A stretch of DNA of 64,000 nt from Acholeplasmatales bacterium (GCA_003539625.1 DPOU01000024.1:44797-108796), one strand, 5' to 3'; positions 8,510-17,894 are shown, counted from the first letter of the stretch. The notes: a model not told the origin generated them from the letters alone. A program made the numbers and translations.

Positions 8510-11091
8510 AAAAAGCGTTAATAAAAGTTTTAGGATTAATTGTTTGCCTTCTATTAATTGGTTGTACCGAAGAACAATTAAAAACTCGTTATACCGTTGA
8601 ATGGATTGGCTTTAACGATGTTATGATAGAAAAGAAAATATATAACGAAGGTAGTAAACTAGATTATCCAACACCACCAACAATTGAAGGATATACTTTT
8701 ATTGGGTGGGATAAAACTATTAAAAAGGCTAGCGAAAATGTCGTAATAAAAGCCATTTATGAAATAAATACTTATACAATAAAATTTGTTGATATAAATA
8801 ATGATTTGATTTTAGAACAAAAATTAACACATAAACAAAAAATAATATATCCTGAAGAACCGACTATTCCAGGATATGAATTTATTGGTTGGGATAAAGA
8901 TGTTAAATACGCAACAAAAGACTTAACAATAAAAGCAGAGTATATAAAGCTTACTTACAATATTAAGTTTTATGGTATAAATGGTAAATTAATTGATACA
9001 TTGAATTTATCATATGGCTCACCAATCTACTACCCTACTCCTCCTCAGGTTGATGGCTATCAGTTCGTAAAATGGGATAATGAACCAGAATTTGTAGAAG
9101 GTGATGCAGTAATCAACGCAATCTATACAAGAATTGAATTTGAATATACTAATTATTCAAGTTATGTTGAAGATCTTATTTTAGATGATCCTCAAGATAT
9201 AACCGACTTTATTTCTAAAATTGATTATTTAAATGATTTAATTGGCGAATTAGATGGTATAATATATGGAAAATTTAGAGGTGAAAACGAACTACATGCT
9301 TATGATGTAAGTAACTATCGTAGTCGCAACTCATATGGTCATGAAATTGCAATAAACAAGAATGGCGTTGTTATTGCCTCAAGCACTCTAGTTGATTTAC
9401 CAACTGATGGACTCATTATATCAGGCCATGGTAAAGCTGGCGATAGTTTAAATAGTAATGTTAAAGTTGGCGATTATGTTATTTATGATAAAGAAAATGG
9501 TACAATAAAAATATATCGTAGTGAAAAAGTTCAAAGAATAGTTACAGCTTATGAAAGAATGAAATCAGCTAAAACTAAGATTAATGACGCATATAATAGT
9601 TATAAAGCTCTTGATTATCAAAAATTAAACCTTAAATATTTAGCATCACTTGATACTTTAAATAAAATAATAAGTGATGGTTACCAAGATGGATTAATGA
9701 AAACATTAGAATTGTTAGTAGTTGAATTACATTACCTAGCAATTGAAAGCAATGTTATTGAAACTAAAGCCTTTTGGCATTATGCAACTCGCGCAACCGG
9801 TTATCCTGAAAAAACAACTAGTGAAGTATGTAACTTTCTTGATAAAGTAAGTGAAATTGGAATTAACACCATTTATCTAAATACTAACTTTGGTGGTGCT
9901 TGCCTATATACATCACAATATCTAAAAAATAGAACTACGGGAACATATACTTATGAAGGTTATAAGGACTATTTAGAATGTTTTATTACTGAGGCACATA
10001 AACGTAATATTAGAGTAGTCGCTTGGACTAATACTTTTATTTGTGGCGATGGCTATTTACCTAACTATATTAATAAAGATTATGTTGCTATTGATTATAA
10101 TGGCAAAAATAATTACAATGGTATGTATTTTTATGATATAACTAGAAGTGAAGTAAAGACTCTATTAAATTGTGTATTTGATGAATTAGCCGCAAATTAT
10201 GATTTGGATGGTATCGAATTTGATTTTATTAGGTACCCCGCAAGCAACTTATTGTCATTTACTGACACAATTACCGATATTACTAAACTAAATGATTTTT
10301 GCTATACTGACAGTTCAATCAACTTATTTAAAGGAAAATACAACATCACAGGTGATGTTAAAACATTAATGCTTAATGATGAAAACATTAGAAAATTATG
10401 GCAAGAATTTAAAGTAAATAATGTTACTGAAATGGTAAAGATGTTATCTAGCACCATAAAGAAGGCTAATCCTAACACTAAAGTTAGTGCTGCGGTTATG
10501 ACAAGTATAAGTGGCGCAATAAAAACATATGCTCAAGATTTCTTAAGTTGGGTAGAAGAAGGATATGTTGATTGCTTAGAACCAATGATGTATGTTGGAT
10601 CAAATTCGTATTTAATGACAAGACTTGCAAGTTTTGTTGAATTGATTAATGGTAAAGCCGATATAGTAGTTGGTATATCACCAGATAATAACGGTGGTGA
10701 TGTAATTACTTTGAGTGACCAAATTGCTATTGTTTTAAATTATTTAAATCTAGGCTTTAGTGAATTTTCTTCAAGAAACATTTTTAAAAATGAAGAAATC
10801 TTGTTAGGATTAAGTAGTTGTAAGAAAGATTATACCAAGACACAATTGGCAACCAAAGATGAAATAAAAAAAGCATATCTAAAAAAACTATTAGACTGCC
10901 TAACAAATTATTATCAATATGTTGATAAAGCGATAGATATGGCTACTTTTAAAGAAGCAATAAATGAAGCATACTATGATACTAATAATTTTAGTAAATT
11001 AGTGTTATTAATAAATGAAATACAAAATGAAAACATTAAAAATAAATTACTAGCAGAGTATAACAATATTGCTAGAACAATAGGAGAATGA
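8506..11091 (+). CDS. Lipoprotein with three InlB-type repeats and a GHL10 glycoside-hydrolase domain
   Basis: An 861-aa exported lipoprotein. The N-terminal helix ends in the lipobox LLIGC (Cys20). Three beta-grasp InlB_B/Flg_new repeats follow (about 28-210), each with a YPxxPxxxGYxFxxWD core. A central domain (about 230-400) contains a segment with GHEIAINKNGVVIAS that resembles part of secreted hydrolases. The C-terminal half (about 415-720) is a GHL10 TIM barrel (YngK-like) with EAHKRNIRVVAWTNTF and DGIEFDFIRYP motifs. The probable substrate is a wall or host polysaccharide. The ribosome site GAGGAAAG lies inside the preceding gene. Confidence 0.85.
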   Translation: MKKALIKVLGLIVCLLLIGCTEEQLKTRYTVEWIGFNDVMIEKKIYNEGSKLDYPTPPTIEGYTFIGWDKTIKKASENVVIKAIYEINTYTIKFVDINNDLILEQKLTHKQKIIYPEEPTIPGYEFIGWDKDVKYATKDLTIKAEYIKLTYNIKFYGINGKLIDTLNLSYGSPIYYPTPPQVDGYQFVKWDNEPEFVEGDAVINAIYTRIEFEYTNYSSYVEDLILDDPQDITDFISKIDYLNDLIGELDGIIYGKFRGENELHAYDVSNYRSRNSYGHEIAINKNGVVIASSTLVDLPTDGLIISGHGKAGDSLNSNVKVGDYVIYDKENGTIKIYRSEKVQRIVTAYERMKSAKTKINDAYNSYKALDYQKLNLKYLASLDTLNKIISDGYQDGLMKTLELLVVELHYLAIESNVIETKAFWHYATRATGYPEKTTSEVCNFLDKVSEIGINTIYLNTNFGGACLYTSQYLKNRTTGTYTYEGYKDYLECFITEAHKRNIRVVAWTNTFICGDGYLPNYINKDYVAIDYNGKNNYNGMYFYDITRSEVKTLLNCVFDELAANYDLDGIEFDFIRYPASNLLSFTDTITDITKLNDFCYTDSSINLFKGKYNITGDVKTLMLNDENIRKLWQEFKVNNVTEMVKMLSSTIKKANPNTKVSAAVMTSISGAIKTYAQDFLSWVEEGYVDCLEPMMYVGSNSYLMTRLASFVELINGKADIVVGISPDNNGGDVITLSDQIAIVLNYLNLGFSEFSSRNIFKNEEILLGLSSCKKDYTKTQLATKDEIKKAYLKKLLDCLTNYYQYVDKAIDMATFKEAINEAYYDTNNFSKLVLLINEIQNENIKNKLLAEYNNIARTIGE

Positions 11092-11095
11092 CAAC

Positions 11096-12409
11096 ATGAA
11101 ATATATATTTTTAGCAAAAGAATATGATTTGGTTGTGGGAGATACTTTTGAACTCTTTTATCGCGGAATAATTTGTCTACATAACCCTTATAAATACTAT
11201 ATTCTAGTAAGATGCCCAAAAGGTAATCCATATCATCGTTATTATACTTTCACACCAAAAGAGGATGAAATTGGTGATTATGAATTAACAATATCATTAA
11301 TTGATGATGACCATCAAGTAGTAGATTTTGCAACTACAACTCTTCATGTGGTAAAACCAGAAAGACCTACAAAGCATCAAAATGTACTTTGTATTGGTGA
11401 CAGTTTAACCTTTACAGGGGAATGGCCCAAAGAAGGATATCGAAGATTTACTAAAACTGGTGGTGAGCCAAATGGTTTAGGATATGATAAGTCATTAACT
11501 ATGATAGGTACTTGCCAAAAAAAGGTAGAAGATGATATCGTTGGCTATGAAGGATATGGATCTTGGACTTGGAAATCATTTTGTACTACCGATGTTGTAA
11601 GTACAATTTCCCCAGTATGGGTTGAAGTAAACAATCATAATTTAGATGAAAATGATCAACATAGTGTTTGGAAATCCGAAGGTCTTGAATGGATATTAGA
11701 AAGCATCGAAGAAAAACGCTTGAAGTTTAAAAGAGGCAATCTAAACTATACACCAACACCAAAAATTGGTGATAAGTTTATCCATGTTAGTGGCGGAATT
11801 CACCATGAAGATATTATAGTAAATAAATATGAATTTGAAATGGGTAATCCTTTTTGGAACAAAGCAATTGAAAATAATGATTTTAAGACATATTGCTCAA
11901 AATATGGTTATGAAGGAATAGATTTAGTTTATGTTCTATTATCATGGAATGGTCAATATATTCCGTATAATACTAATTTTGATCATCATACTATCTATGC
12001 CAAAAAGTTAATGACACAAATTCATGAGGCATACCCTAACGCTCATATTACATTACTAGGAATTCAAATTTGTTCAGTAAATGGTGGTATTGGAGCGAAC
12101 TATGGCGCAAGTGGATACTATAGTGATGAATTTGGAACAATTACAACAGCATTCAATTATAATAAATGCTTAGAAGAATTGGCAAATTCTGATGAATTTA
12201 AAGATTATGTAAGATATGTTGATACTAAAGCACAATTCGATAGTGAGTATAATATGCCAATGATTTTGAAAAAGGTCAATACTCGCAGTACAATAACTGA
12301 ATATATTGGAACAAATGCGGTACACCCTACATCAAATGGTTATTTGCAAATAGGTGATGTCTTCTATAGAGCATTAGTAAGAGATATAGTTGATGGAAAT
12401 AAAAAGTAG
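11096..12409 (+). CDS. SGNH/GDSL-family esterase
   Basis: A probable carbohydrate esterase. The nucleophile motif VLCIGDSLTFTG lies near residue 100, after an N-terminal beta domain. The Asn block is near VYVLLSWNG, and the catalytic His is in NAVHPTSNGY near the C-terminus. No signal peptide is visible. AGGAG at the end of the preceding gene serves as ribosome site, so the gene is the last of the amidase-SDR-GHL10-SGNH cluster, which suggests joint work on a decorated envelope glycan (inference). Confidence 0.82.
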   Translation: MKYIFLAKEYDLVVGDTFELFYRGIICLHNPYKYYILVRCPKGNPYHRYYTFTPKEDEIGDYELTISLIDDDHQVVDFATTTLHVVKPERPTKHQNVLCIGDSLTFTGEWPKEGYRRFTKTGGEPNGLGYDKSLTMIGTCQKKVEDDIVGYEGYGSWTWKSFCTTDVVSTISPVWVEVNNHNLDENDQHSVWKSEGLEWILESIEEKRLKFKRGNLNYTPTPKIGDKFIHVSGGIHHEDIIVNKYEFEMGNPFWNKAIENNDFKTYCSKYGYEGIDLVYVLLSWNGQYIPYNTNFDHHTIYAKKLMTQIHEAYPNAHITLLGIQICSVNGGIGANYGASGYYSDEFGTITTAFNYNKCLEELANSDEFKDYVRYVDTKAQFDSEYNMPMILKKVNTRSTITEYIGTNAVHPTSNGYLQIGDVFYRALVRDIVDGNKK

Positions 12410-12411
12410 TT

Positions 12412-12447
12412 AAAAGGTTATTACAGTTTAAACTGTAATAACCTTTT
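12412..12447. terminator. Bidirectional terminator (perfect palindrome)
   Basis: A perfect 36-bp palindrome of two 18-nt arms beginning AAAAGGTTATTACAG and flanked by A/T runs. It sits between convergent stop codons and should end transcription from both sides. Confidence 0.92.
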
Positions 12448-12950
12448 TAATGCGTATTATGATAGTTAATGTTCATTTCAATGAAATTTATCAATCGCTT
12501 TCTTCTAATAAGTAAAGAATTTTGTTCAATGAAAAGTAAATCAACTGCTTCCCAAATGAATACCCAAGCAAATATATTTATACATTCTATCCAAATTTGT
12601 TTGATTCCCATGTTAGAACAAATAAACATAAAAGCCAAGGCAATAATACCGACAATCGAAAAAGATACCGCAATTATTCTTTTTTGTTTTAAAGAACGGA
12701 TTACATCTTTTAATTGTAATTGAAAATAATTCTTAATTGCTTGGTTGTATATTACTTTTTCATCATCTGTAATACAATTACTGTAGATATTTAGTGATAG
12801 TTTTTCATTTGGATGAAAATCATTAGCGCTATTTTCGATGAAATCTGCAAGTTCGGTAGAAATTAAAGGTTTTCCAGTTTCACAAAAATGTGATAAAAAA
12901 TCATCATCATTATTAATGGTCATATTAATATTTGCAATTCTATCTTCCAT
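12447..12950 (-). CDS. Two-helix membrane protein, unknown family
   Basis: I do not recognise this 167-aa protein. The N-terminal two-thirds is soluble and acidic. Two hydrophobic helices lie at about 93-113 and 119-139, followed by a basic tail with LIRRKRL. It starts 2 nt after the TetR-like gene ends, so the two form one transcript and the regulator probably controls this protein as well as itself. Confidence 0.7.
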   Translation of the reverse strand: MEDRIANINMTINNDDDFLSHFCETGKPLISTELADFIENSANDFHPNEKLSLNIYSNCITDDEKVIYNQAIKNYFQLQLKDVIRSLKQKRIIAVSFSIVGIIALAFMFICSNMGIKQIWIECINIFAWVFIWEAVDLLFIEQNSLLIRRKRLINFIEMNINYHNTH

Positions 12951-12952
12951 AC

Positions 12953-13534
12953 TTACTCCTTAGTTCTTTTTGATAAAAAATTATGGTAGCTATTAATTGT
13001 GAAAATTCTAAGATCTTCAATGCTTATACTTGAATATCCTCTACAATATTTAATGTATTCACAAACAAGGCCTTCAATAAAAACATTTATTTCTAATTCT
13101 AAATTGTTTGTGCTATTGAGTTTTAATTCGTTTTTACAAATGGTGATTAATTTATCTCCTGCCATTGTTGTTAATTTACGTGTTAGAAAAAGAAAATCAT
13201 TAGAAGCACATAGCATTTTGAAGTTATAATCGTTTTCATAAATGTAATCAAAAAAATTGTTAATCATTGTTTCGAAACTATCAATTGTTATAGTACAATC
13301 ACAATTAAAGAAATTATCTATTAGTTCATTTTCATATTCTTCAGCAACCCCATAAATATCATCATAATGAGAATAGAAGGTACTGCGATTGATATTAGCA
13401 CGTTTCACTAGTTCAGATACAGTAATTTTACTTAATTCTTTCTTTTCTGATATCAGCATTGCGAAAGTATTTCTAATTAATGATTGGGTTTTCTTCGCAG
13501 AAGAATTCATATTTTTTGCTTTCATAAACAACAT
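12953..13534 (-). CDS. TetR/AcrR-family transcriptional regulator
   Basis: The N-terminal helix-turn-helix ITVSELVKRANINRSTFY followed by SHYDDI is the TetR hallmark; the C-terminal part is a divergent ligand-binding domain. The start is uncertain. ATG codons lie at 13534, 13525 and 13510 with no clear Shine-Dalgarno before any of them. It is divergent from the CmpB-type membrane gene and shares an intergenic region with palindromic operator candidates. Confidence 0.88.
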   Translation of the reverse strand: MLFMKAKNMNSSAKKTQSLIRNTFAMLISEKKELSKITVSELVKRANINRSTFYSHYDDIYGVAEEYENELIDNFFNCDCTITIDSFETMINNFFDYIYENDYNFKMLCASNDFLFLTRKLTTMAGDKLITICKNELKLNSTNNLELEINVFIEGLVCEYIKYCRGYSSISIEDLRIFTINSYHNFLSKRTKE

Positions 13535-13594
13535 TTAAAATAATTAAAATTTCTATAATTATTTCTATTTTGTCCTTTCTTTTTTATATGTAAT

Positions 13595-13623
13595 ATTATA
13601 ATTCAAGATTATAAAAAAGTCAA
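13595..13623 (-). promoter_or_regulatory. Promoter of the TetR-like gene
   Basis: On the minus strand TTGACT (13623-13618), a 17-bp spacer and TATAAT (13600-13595): a near-consensus SigA promoter. Confidence 0.8.
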
Positions 13624-13629
13624 ATATTT

Positions 13630-13661
13630 CAACACTGTTGGTATTTTAAACTTTACTGTTG
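13630..13661. promoter_or_regulatory. Candidate TetR-family operator
   Basis: The palindrome CAACACTGTTG (13630-13640) lies between the two divergent promoters. Its right half ACTGTTG recurs at 13655-13661, exactly 21 bp (two helical turns) further and overlapping the -35 of the rightward promoter. Confidence 0.5.
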
Positions 13662-13687
13662 ACAATAAATGATTGATAATATATAAT
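13659..13687 (+). promoter_or_regulatory. Consensus SigA promoter for the CmpB-type gene
   Basis: TTGACA (13659-13664), a 17-bp spacer and TATAAT (13682-13687): an exact consensus promoter, which suits a strongly repressed gene. Confidence 0.88.
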
Positions 13688-13718
13688 GTAATAAATAAAA
13701 TAAATAAATGGAGTTAAT

Positions 13719-14426
13719 ATGAAAATAATATCACAGTTATCAGTAATATTTATTATTGGGGGGACCCTTGGTTGGTTAAATGAATTAATATTTAGAAGAA
13801 TCGTTCATAAAAAATGGGTAAATCCAGGATTTTTAACGGGGCCATGTCTACCCTTATATGGATGTGGATTATTGCTATTATATCTAATTAGTTCAATCGA
13901 TTTTAGCTTTATATCCTCACCAGTTCTCCAAAAAATAGTAGTAGTACTTGCAATAACTGTTGCGATGACAGGAATTGAGTATATAACTGGTCTAATCTTT
14001 ATTAAAGGGATGAATTTGAAATTATGGGATTATTCAGATCGCTTTGGTAATATTCAAGGAATAATATGTCCGTTATTTACGCTATGTTGGGGTGTACTTG
14101 GAGTTGTATACTATTTGTTTGTTCACAAATATATTGTGGGGGCGGTAAATTGGATAAGTGAAAATCCTATTTATTCGTATTTAGAAGGTTTATATTTTGG
14201 GGTATTTATTGTTGACATGTGCTATTCATTCCATGTTGTTACTAAGATTAAAAAATGGGCAAAAGAACACAATGTAGTTGTTAAGTATGAAGATTTAAAA
14301 TTAACAGTCAAGAATAAAATGGACCAATTAAAGAAAAAAGCCAGTTTTATATTTATGTTAAAAAATAAAAATAGTATAAACGAAGAACTTGATATATATA
14401 ATAAGGAAAAGGCAGATAAAAAATAA
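13719..14426 (+). CDS. Putative ABC-transporter type IV membrane protein (CmpB family)
   Basis: A 235-aa membrane protein of about five to six helices. GWLNELIFRR and NPGFLTGPCLPLYGCG near the N-terminus match the CmpB family (PF06541). The C-terminal 50 residues are charged and cytoplasmic. The biochemical function of the family is not established. It is transcribed away from the TetR-like gene from a perfect promoter with an operator candidate, so it is a likely regulated target. A terminator follows. Confidence 0.8.
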   Translation: MKIISQLSVIFIIGGTLGWLNELIFRRIVHKKWVNPGFLTGPCLPLYGCGLLLLYLISSIDFSFISSPVLQKIVVVLAITVAMTGIEYITGLIFIKGMNLKLWDYSDRFGNIQGIICPLFTLCWGVLGVVYYLFVHKYIVGAVNWISENPIYSYLEGLYFGVFIVDMCYSFHVVTKIKKWAKEHNVVVKYEDLKLTVKNKMDQLKKKASFIFMLKNKNSINEELDIYNKEKADKK

Positions 14427-14435
14427 ATTACAAAG

Positions 14436-14466
14436 AACATGTTAGAATTTTCTAGCATGTTTTATT
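14436..14466 (+). terminator. Rho-independent terminator
   Basis: A 12-bp stem AACATGTTAGAA/TTCTAGCATGTT (one G-T pair) with a 2-nt apex, followed by a T-rich tract. Confidence 0.85.
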
Positions 14467-14532
14467 ATTATTTGCAAAATTAGTTACAAAAAGGATAAAA
14501 AGTGTATAATATATATAGAAAGGTGGGCTAGC

Positions 14533-15318
14533 ATGAACGTAGAGTACTTTAACAATTTGCCTAATACAAAAAAAATATTATTAAAAATAACTCTGATTGG
14601 TATTTTAAGCGCACTAAGTTATGTTGGTGTTTTAATTCAAATACCAATTCCATCACCAATTGGTAAACCAATGATACATTTAGGTAACTTAATTGTCATC
14701 ATTTCTGCTCTATTATTTGGGGGTATAATCGGTGGTGCTAGTGGTAGTATCGGAATGGGATTGTATGACCTAATTCACGGTTACGATATATTCTCGATTA
14801 TTAGAACCATTATCTTAAAATTAGTTATGGGATTAATTGTTGGTTTTGTATATCGAAAACTTTTGAAAGATAAAAATCCTAAAGTGACAATTTTTCAATT
14901 GTTTATTGGTATTTTCTTTATTTTAATTGGCTCAATATTTTTAATTATCGCTGTAAAATATAATGGTGTGTGGGTTAATAGTACAACTGGACAAAAAGCT
15001 ACAATATACTGGCCAATATATTCATTCAGCTTATTAATCGGTATTTTGTTTGTCATATCATTCATCTTTACTAAACGTTTACCATATAATTTACAAATCA
15101 TTAATCTAGCAACATCAATTGCTATAATTGTTAACATATTTGGTGAATTTATTTATAAAGTTGTTAAACAATTAACAATGTATGGAACCCCTTTAACAGG
15201 GTCAATGGTTATGGGACTTATGAGTATACCAGCAACTCTTTTAAATGGTATAATAACCTTAGTAATAGTACTTAGCATATATTTACCAATTAGTTCAGCA
15301 CTTTATAAAAAAGCATAG
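14533..15318 (+). CDS. ECF transporter S component (substrate unknown)
   Basis: The membrane substrate-binding subunit of an energy-coupling-factor vitamin or cofactor importer. The N-terminal region with GILSALSYVGVLIQIP followed by a HLGN segment and GGIIGGASGSIG is typical of ECF_trnsprt/ECF-ribofla_trS proteins. About six to seven helices are present in 261 aa. No A, A' or T component is nearby, so it must use an energizing module encoded elsewhere. No riboswitch was recognised upstream, so the vitamin cannot be named. The ribosome site is AGGTGG. Confidence 0.82.
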   Translation: MNVEYFNNLPNTKKILLKITLIGILSALSYVGVLIQIPIPSPIGKPMIHLGNLIVIISALLFGGIIGGASGSIGMGLYDLIHGYDIFSIIRTIILKLVMGLIVGFVYRKLLKDKNPKVTIFQLFIGIFFILIGSIFLIIAVKYNGVWVNSTTGQKATIYWPIYSFSLLIGILFVISFIFTKRLPYNLQIINLATSIAIIVNIFGEFIYKVVKQLTMYGTPLTGSMVMGLMSIPATLLNGIITLVIVLSIYLPISSALYKKA

Positions 15319-15375
15319 TTTATAGCCCGTACAAAAACAAGTGATTATCCATAATATAACCTGAGGAGGTGTATT

Positions 15376-16167
15376 ATGGATTTTTATTACGTTAGGTTAG
15401 CTCTTTATGCAACGTTATTTACTTGGCTTGTTACCGCATTAGGTGGAGCAATGGTATTTGCTTTAAGGAAAGTCAGTGAAAAAATAATGTCGTTGATGTT
15501 TGGATTTGGGGCAGGGGTTATGCTTGCGGCATCATTTTTCAGTTTATTAATGCCAGGAATTTCACTTGCGGAAGAATTGAATCAAATAAGTTATGTTATT
15601 GTTGGAAGTGGTGTATTAATAGGTGCTTTGTTTATTTTCTTAATAGACATATTTTTACCACACTTACATTTAAAAGCAGAGCAACCAGAAGGAATTAGCT
15701 CAACTTGGAGCAGGAAGATACTATTAATAGTAGCTATTACTCTACACAATATTCCTGAAGGTCTTGCGATTGGTGTAGCATTTGGAACCGTCGCAAGTGG
15801 TGTTGAAGGAGCAAGTTTATCTGCTGCTTGGATTTTGGCTATAGGTATAGGACTTCAAAATTTTCCAGAAGGAATGGCTGTAAGCGTTCCGCTTAGAAGT
15901 GAAGGGATGAGTAGAAAAAAAGCTTTTTTTTATGGACAAGCAAGTGGAATAGTAGAACCAATTAGTGCTGTGATTGGTGCAATTCTAGTAATGTTTATAA
16001 AGCCAATACTACCATTTATCTTAGGGTTTGCGGCAGGCGCTATGTTATATGTCATAGTAGAAGAATTAATTCCATCTGGTAAAACTTCAAAAGAAAATAA
16101 ATATGGTACAGTAGGCGCAATTTTGGGTTTCATTATTATGATGGTTTTAGATATTGCCCTTGGTTAA
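15376..16167 (+). CDS. ZIP-family divalent metal transporter
   Basis: A 263-aa protein with eight predicted helices. Metal-site motifs HNIPEGLAIGVAFG in helix 4 and QNFPEGMAVSVPL in helix 5 are those of ZupT-like ZIP transporters, with N/P/E and H/N ligands. The cytoplasmic loop contains HLHLKAEQPEG, a short His element. It likely imports Zn2+ or other divalent metal. The start has a strong GAGGAGGTG site. It lies between the ECF gene and the surface-protein gene, with no obvious co-operonic partner. Confidence 0.93.
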   Translation: MDFYYVRLALYATLFTWLVTALGGAMVFALRKVSEKIMSLMFGFGAGVMLAASFFSLLMPGISLAEELNQISYVIVGSGVLIGALFIFLIDIFLPHLHLKAEQPEGISSTWSRKILLIVAITLHNIPEGLAIGVAFGTVASGVEGASLSAAWILAIGIGLQNFPEGMAVSVPLRSEGMSRKKAFFYGQASGIVEPISAVIGAILVMFIKPILPFILGFAAGAMLYVIVEELIPSGKTSKENKYGTVGAILGFIIMMVLDIALG

Positions 16168-16250
16168 CTGAAAAGTAACTGATAAATGGGATTTTTACTT
16201 GTCTTTTAAAGAAGATTATGGTAAAATATAATGAAAGTAGGTGGATAATA

Positions 16251-17756
16251 ATGGTTGGAAATAAAATATCAGATAAAATATTTAGCACAGTTGTATCAAT
16301 TATTTCATTTATATTGATGGCTGTTTGTGTAGTTTGTATTATTATTAATACCAAAAAAGAACCTCAACAAGGTGATACTGGACAAGATGGTAAATCTGCC
16401 TACGAAATTGCAGTTGCAAATGGTTATAAAGGTACTGAACAAGAATGGTTACAATCATTAGTTGGCTCAAGAGGAGAAAGTGGCATAAGTGTTGTTGACG
16501 TTAAACTAAATGAAAATGGTGACCTAGTTATTACTTTATCAAATGGAGAAGTAATATCTTGTGGTGGCCATTCTGATCAATGTGTTCATGAATACTCAGA
16601 TTGGTCAATTATTAGTGAAGCTTCTTGTGAAAACTTAGGAATAAGAACTAGAGCTTGTAAGAAATGTGATTATAAAGATTATGAAATAATTGACAAAGAA
16701 GAACATAAATATATTGAAAAAACAGTGTCTCCAACTTGTGTTAGCGAGGGATATACCGAAAAAACTTGTGAAAAATGTGGCAAAGTAGTAAAAGAAAATA
16801 TAGTTGAAAAAATTGAGCACGATTATGAAGATTTTATAATTGAACCTACATGCACAAAAGATGGCTATACTGAACATATTTGTAAAAATTGTGGTAAATT
16901 ATATGCCGATAATACAGTAGCTCATCTTGAACACAACTATGAATTTTTATATGAAGTTTCTTCAACATGTAAGGAACACAAAGTTTTAAAGCAATGTTCA
17001 ATTTGTAATAACGCCCAATTGTTTGATGAAAAAATCGTAGCTGAACACAATTACGTTAATAATGTTTGCACGGTTTGTGGCAATAGTCTATTAACTGCTG
17101 AAGAAAGTTTTGAATTTACTTTATTAGAAGATAATACGTATGAAGTAAAACTTAAAAAATTAGAAAATATACCAAATACAATTGTAATACCAGAAACTTA
17201 TAATGATGTGGCTGTTACGGTAATTGGTGATGGTGCCTTCAAAGATTTAAAAGAAATTGTATCAATCAGTCTTCCTAATACTATTACTAAAATAGGTAGA
17301 AATGCATTTAGTGGATGTGAAAATTTAGTAACAATAAATATTAGTGAAGGAGTAAAAGAAATTGGTAATTCAGCATTTAAAAACTGTTATAGTTTGAAAA
17401 ATATTGAACTACCTTCAACTATTGAAAAAATTGATACACTTGCTTTCTATAATTGTAAGAGTATAAAAGTATTTGTTCTTTCACAAAATTTAAAATCAAT
17501 TGGTGAATTTGCTTTCTTCGAATGTAGCAATTTAACTTATGTTGAATTATATAATAATGTAGAAACAATAGGTAATGGAGCATTTACAAATTGTGTAAAT
17601 CTAGTTAGTATTAATATTCCTGCATCAGTAATCAATATGGGTGAATATGTATTTGCAAATTGTCCAAAACTTACAATATATTGTGCATTTACTAGTGCAC
17701 CTTCAACATGGTCAGTAAACTGGAATGCTGATGAATGCTTAGTTAAATGGGAATAA
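16251..17756 (+). CDS. BspA-like leucine-rich-repeat surface protein with Cys/His repeats
   Basis: I chose the ATG at 16251, which follows an AGGTGG site; the earlier ATG at 16218 overlaps the -10 box. One N-terminal membrane helix (about residues 8-30) is followed by a short collagen-like segment with GQDGKSAYE and NGYKGTEQEWLQSL. Next come about five repeats of roughly 40 residues carrying an H-x-Y followed by C...CxxC. The C-terminal half has LRR_5/BspA repeats (FxxCxxLxxIxIPxxVxxIGxxAF type). It is probably an extracellular adhesin anchored by its N-terminal helix. Confidence 0.85.
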   Translation: MVGNKISDKIFSTVVSIISFILMAVCVVCIIINTKKEPQQGDTGQDGKSAYEIAVANGYKGTEQEWLQSLVGSRGESGISVVDVKLNENGDLVITLSNGEVISCGGHSDQCVHEYSDWSIISEASCENLGIRTRACKKCDYKDYEIIDKEEHKYIEKTVSPTCVSEGYTEKTCEKCGKVVKENIVEKIEHDYEDFIIEPTCTKDGYTEHICKNCGKLYADNTVAHLEHNYEFLYEVSSTCKEHKVLKQCSICNNAQLFDEKIVAEHNYVNNVCTVCGNSLLTAEESFEFTLLEDNTYEVKLKKLENIPNTIVIPETYNDVAVTVIGDGAFKDLKEIVSISLPNTITKIGRNAFSGCENLVTINISEGVKEIGNSAFKNCYSLKNIELPSTIEKIDTLAFYNCKSIKVFVLSQNLKSIGEFAFFECSNLTYVELYNNVETIGNGAFTNCVNLVSINIPASVINMGEYVFANCPKLTIYCAFTSAPSTWSVNWNADECLVKWE

Positions 17757-17767
17757 TAATAGCGTAT

Positions 17768-17802
17768 AAGTGTAGATAAATTAATATCTACACTTTTTTA
17801 AA
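17768..17802 (+). terminator. Rho-independent terminator
   Basis: An 11-bp perfect stem AAGTGTAGATA/TATCTACACTT with a 6-nt loop and a following T run, just after the BspA-like gene. Confidence 0.9.
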
Positions 17803-17807
17803 ATATA

Positions 17808-17835
17808 AAAACTGCTAATATAGCAGTTTTAAAAA
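17808..17835. terminator. Second, bidirectional terminator
   Basis: A perfect stem AAAACTGCTA/TAGCAGTTTT with a 3-nt loop and A/T runs on both sides; it can end the leftward cotZ-like transcript. Confidence 0.8.
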
Positions 17836-17857
17836 TAAGGCAATATGGCTTAGAGGG

Positions 17858-17890
17858 TTACCAGTAGTATGTATTAAATACTACTGGTAA
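17858..17890. repeat. Perfect 12-bp inverted repeat without T tract
   Basis: TTACCAGTAGTA and TACTACTGGTAA flank a 9-nt loop directly after the cotZ-like stop codon. It has no U tract, so it is more likely an mRNA 3' stabilising hairpin or a protein site than a simple terminator. Confidence 0.55.
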
Positions 17891-17894
17891 TAGA

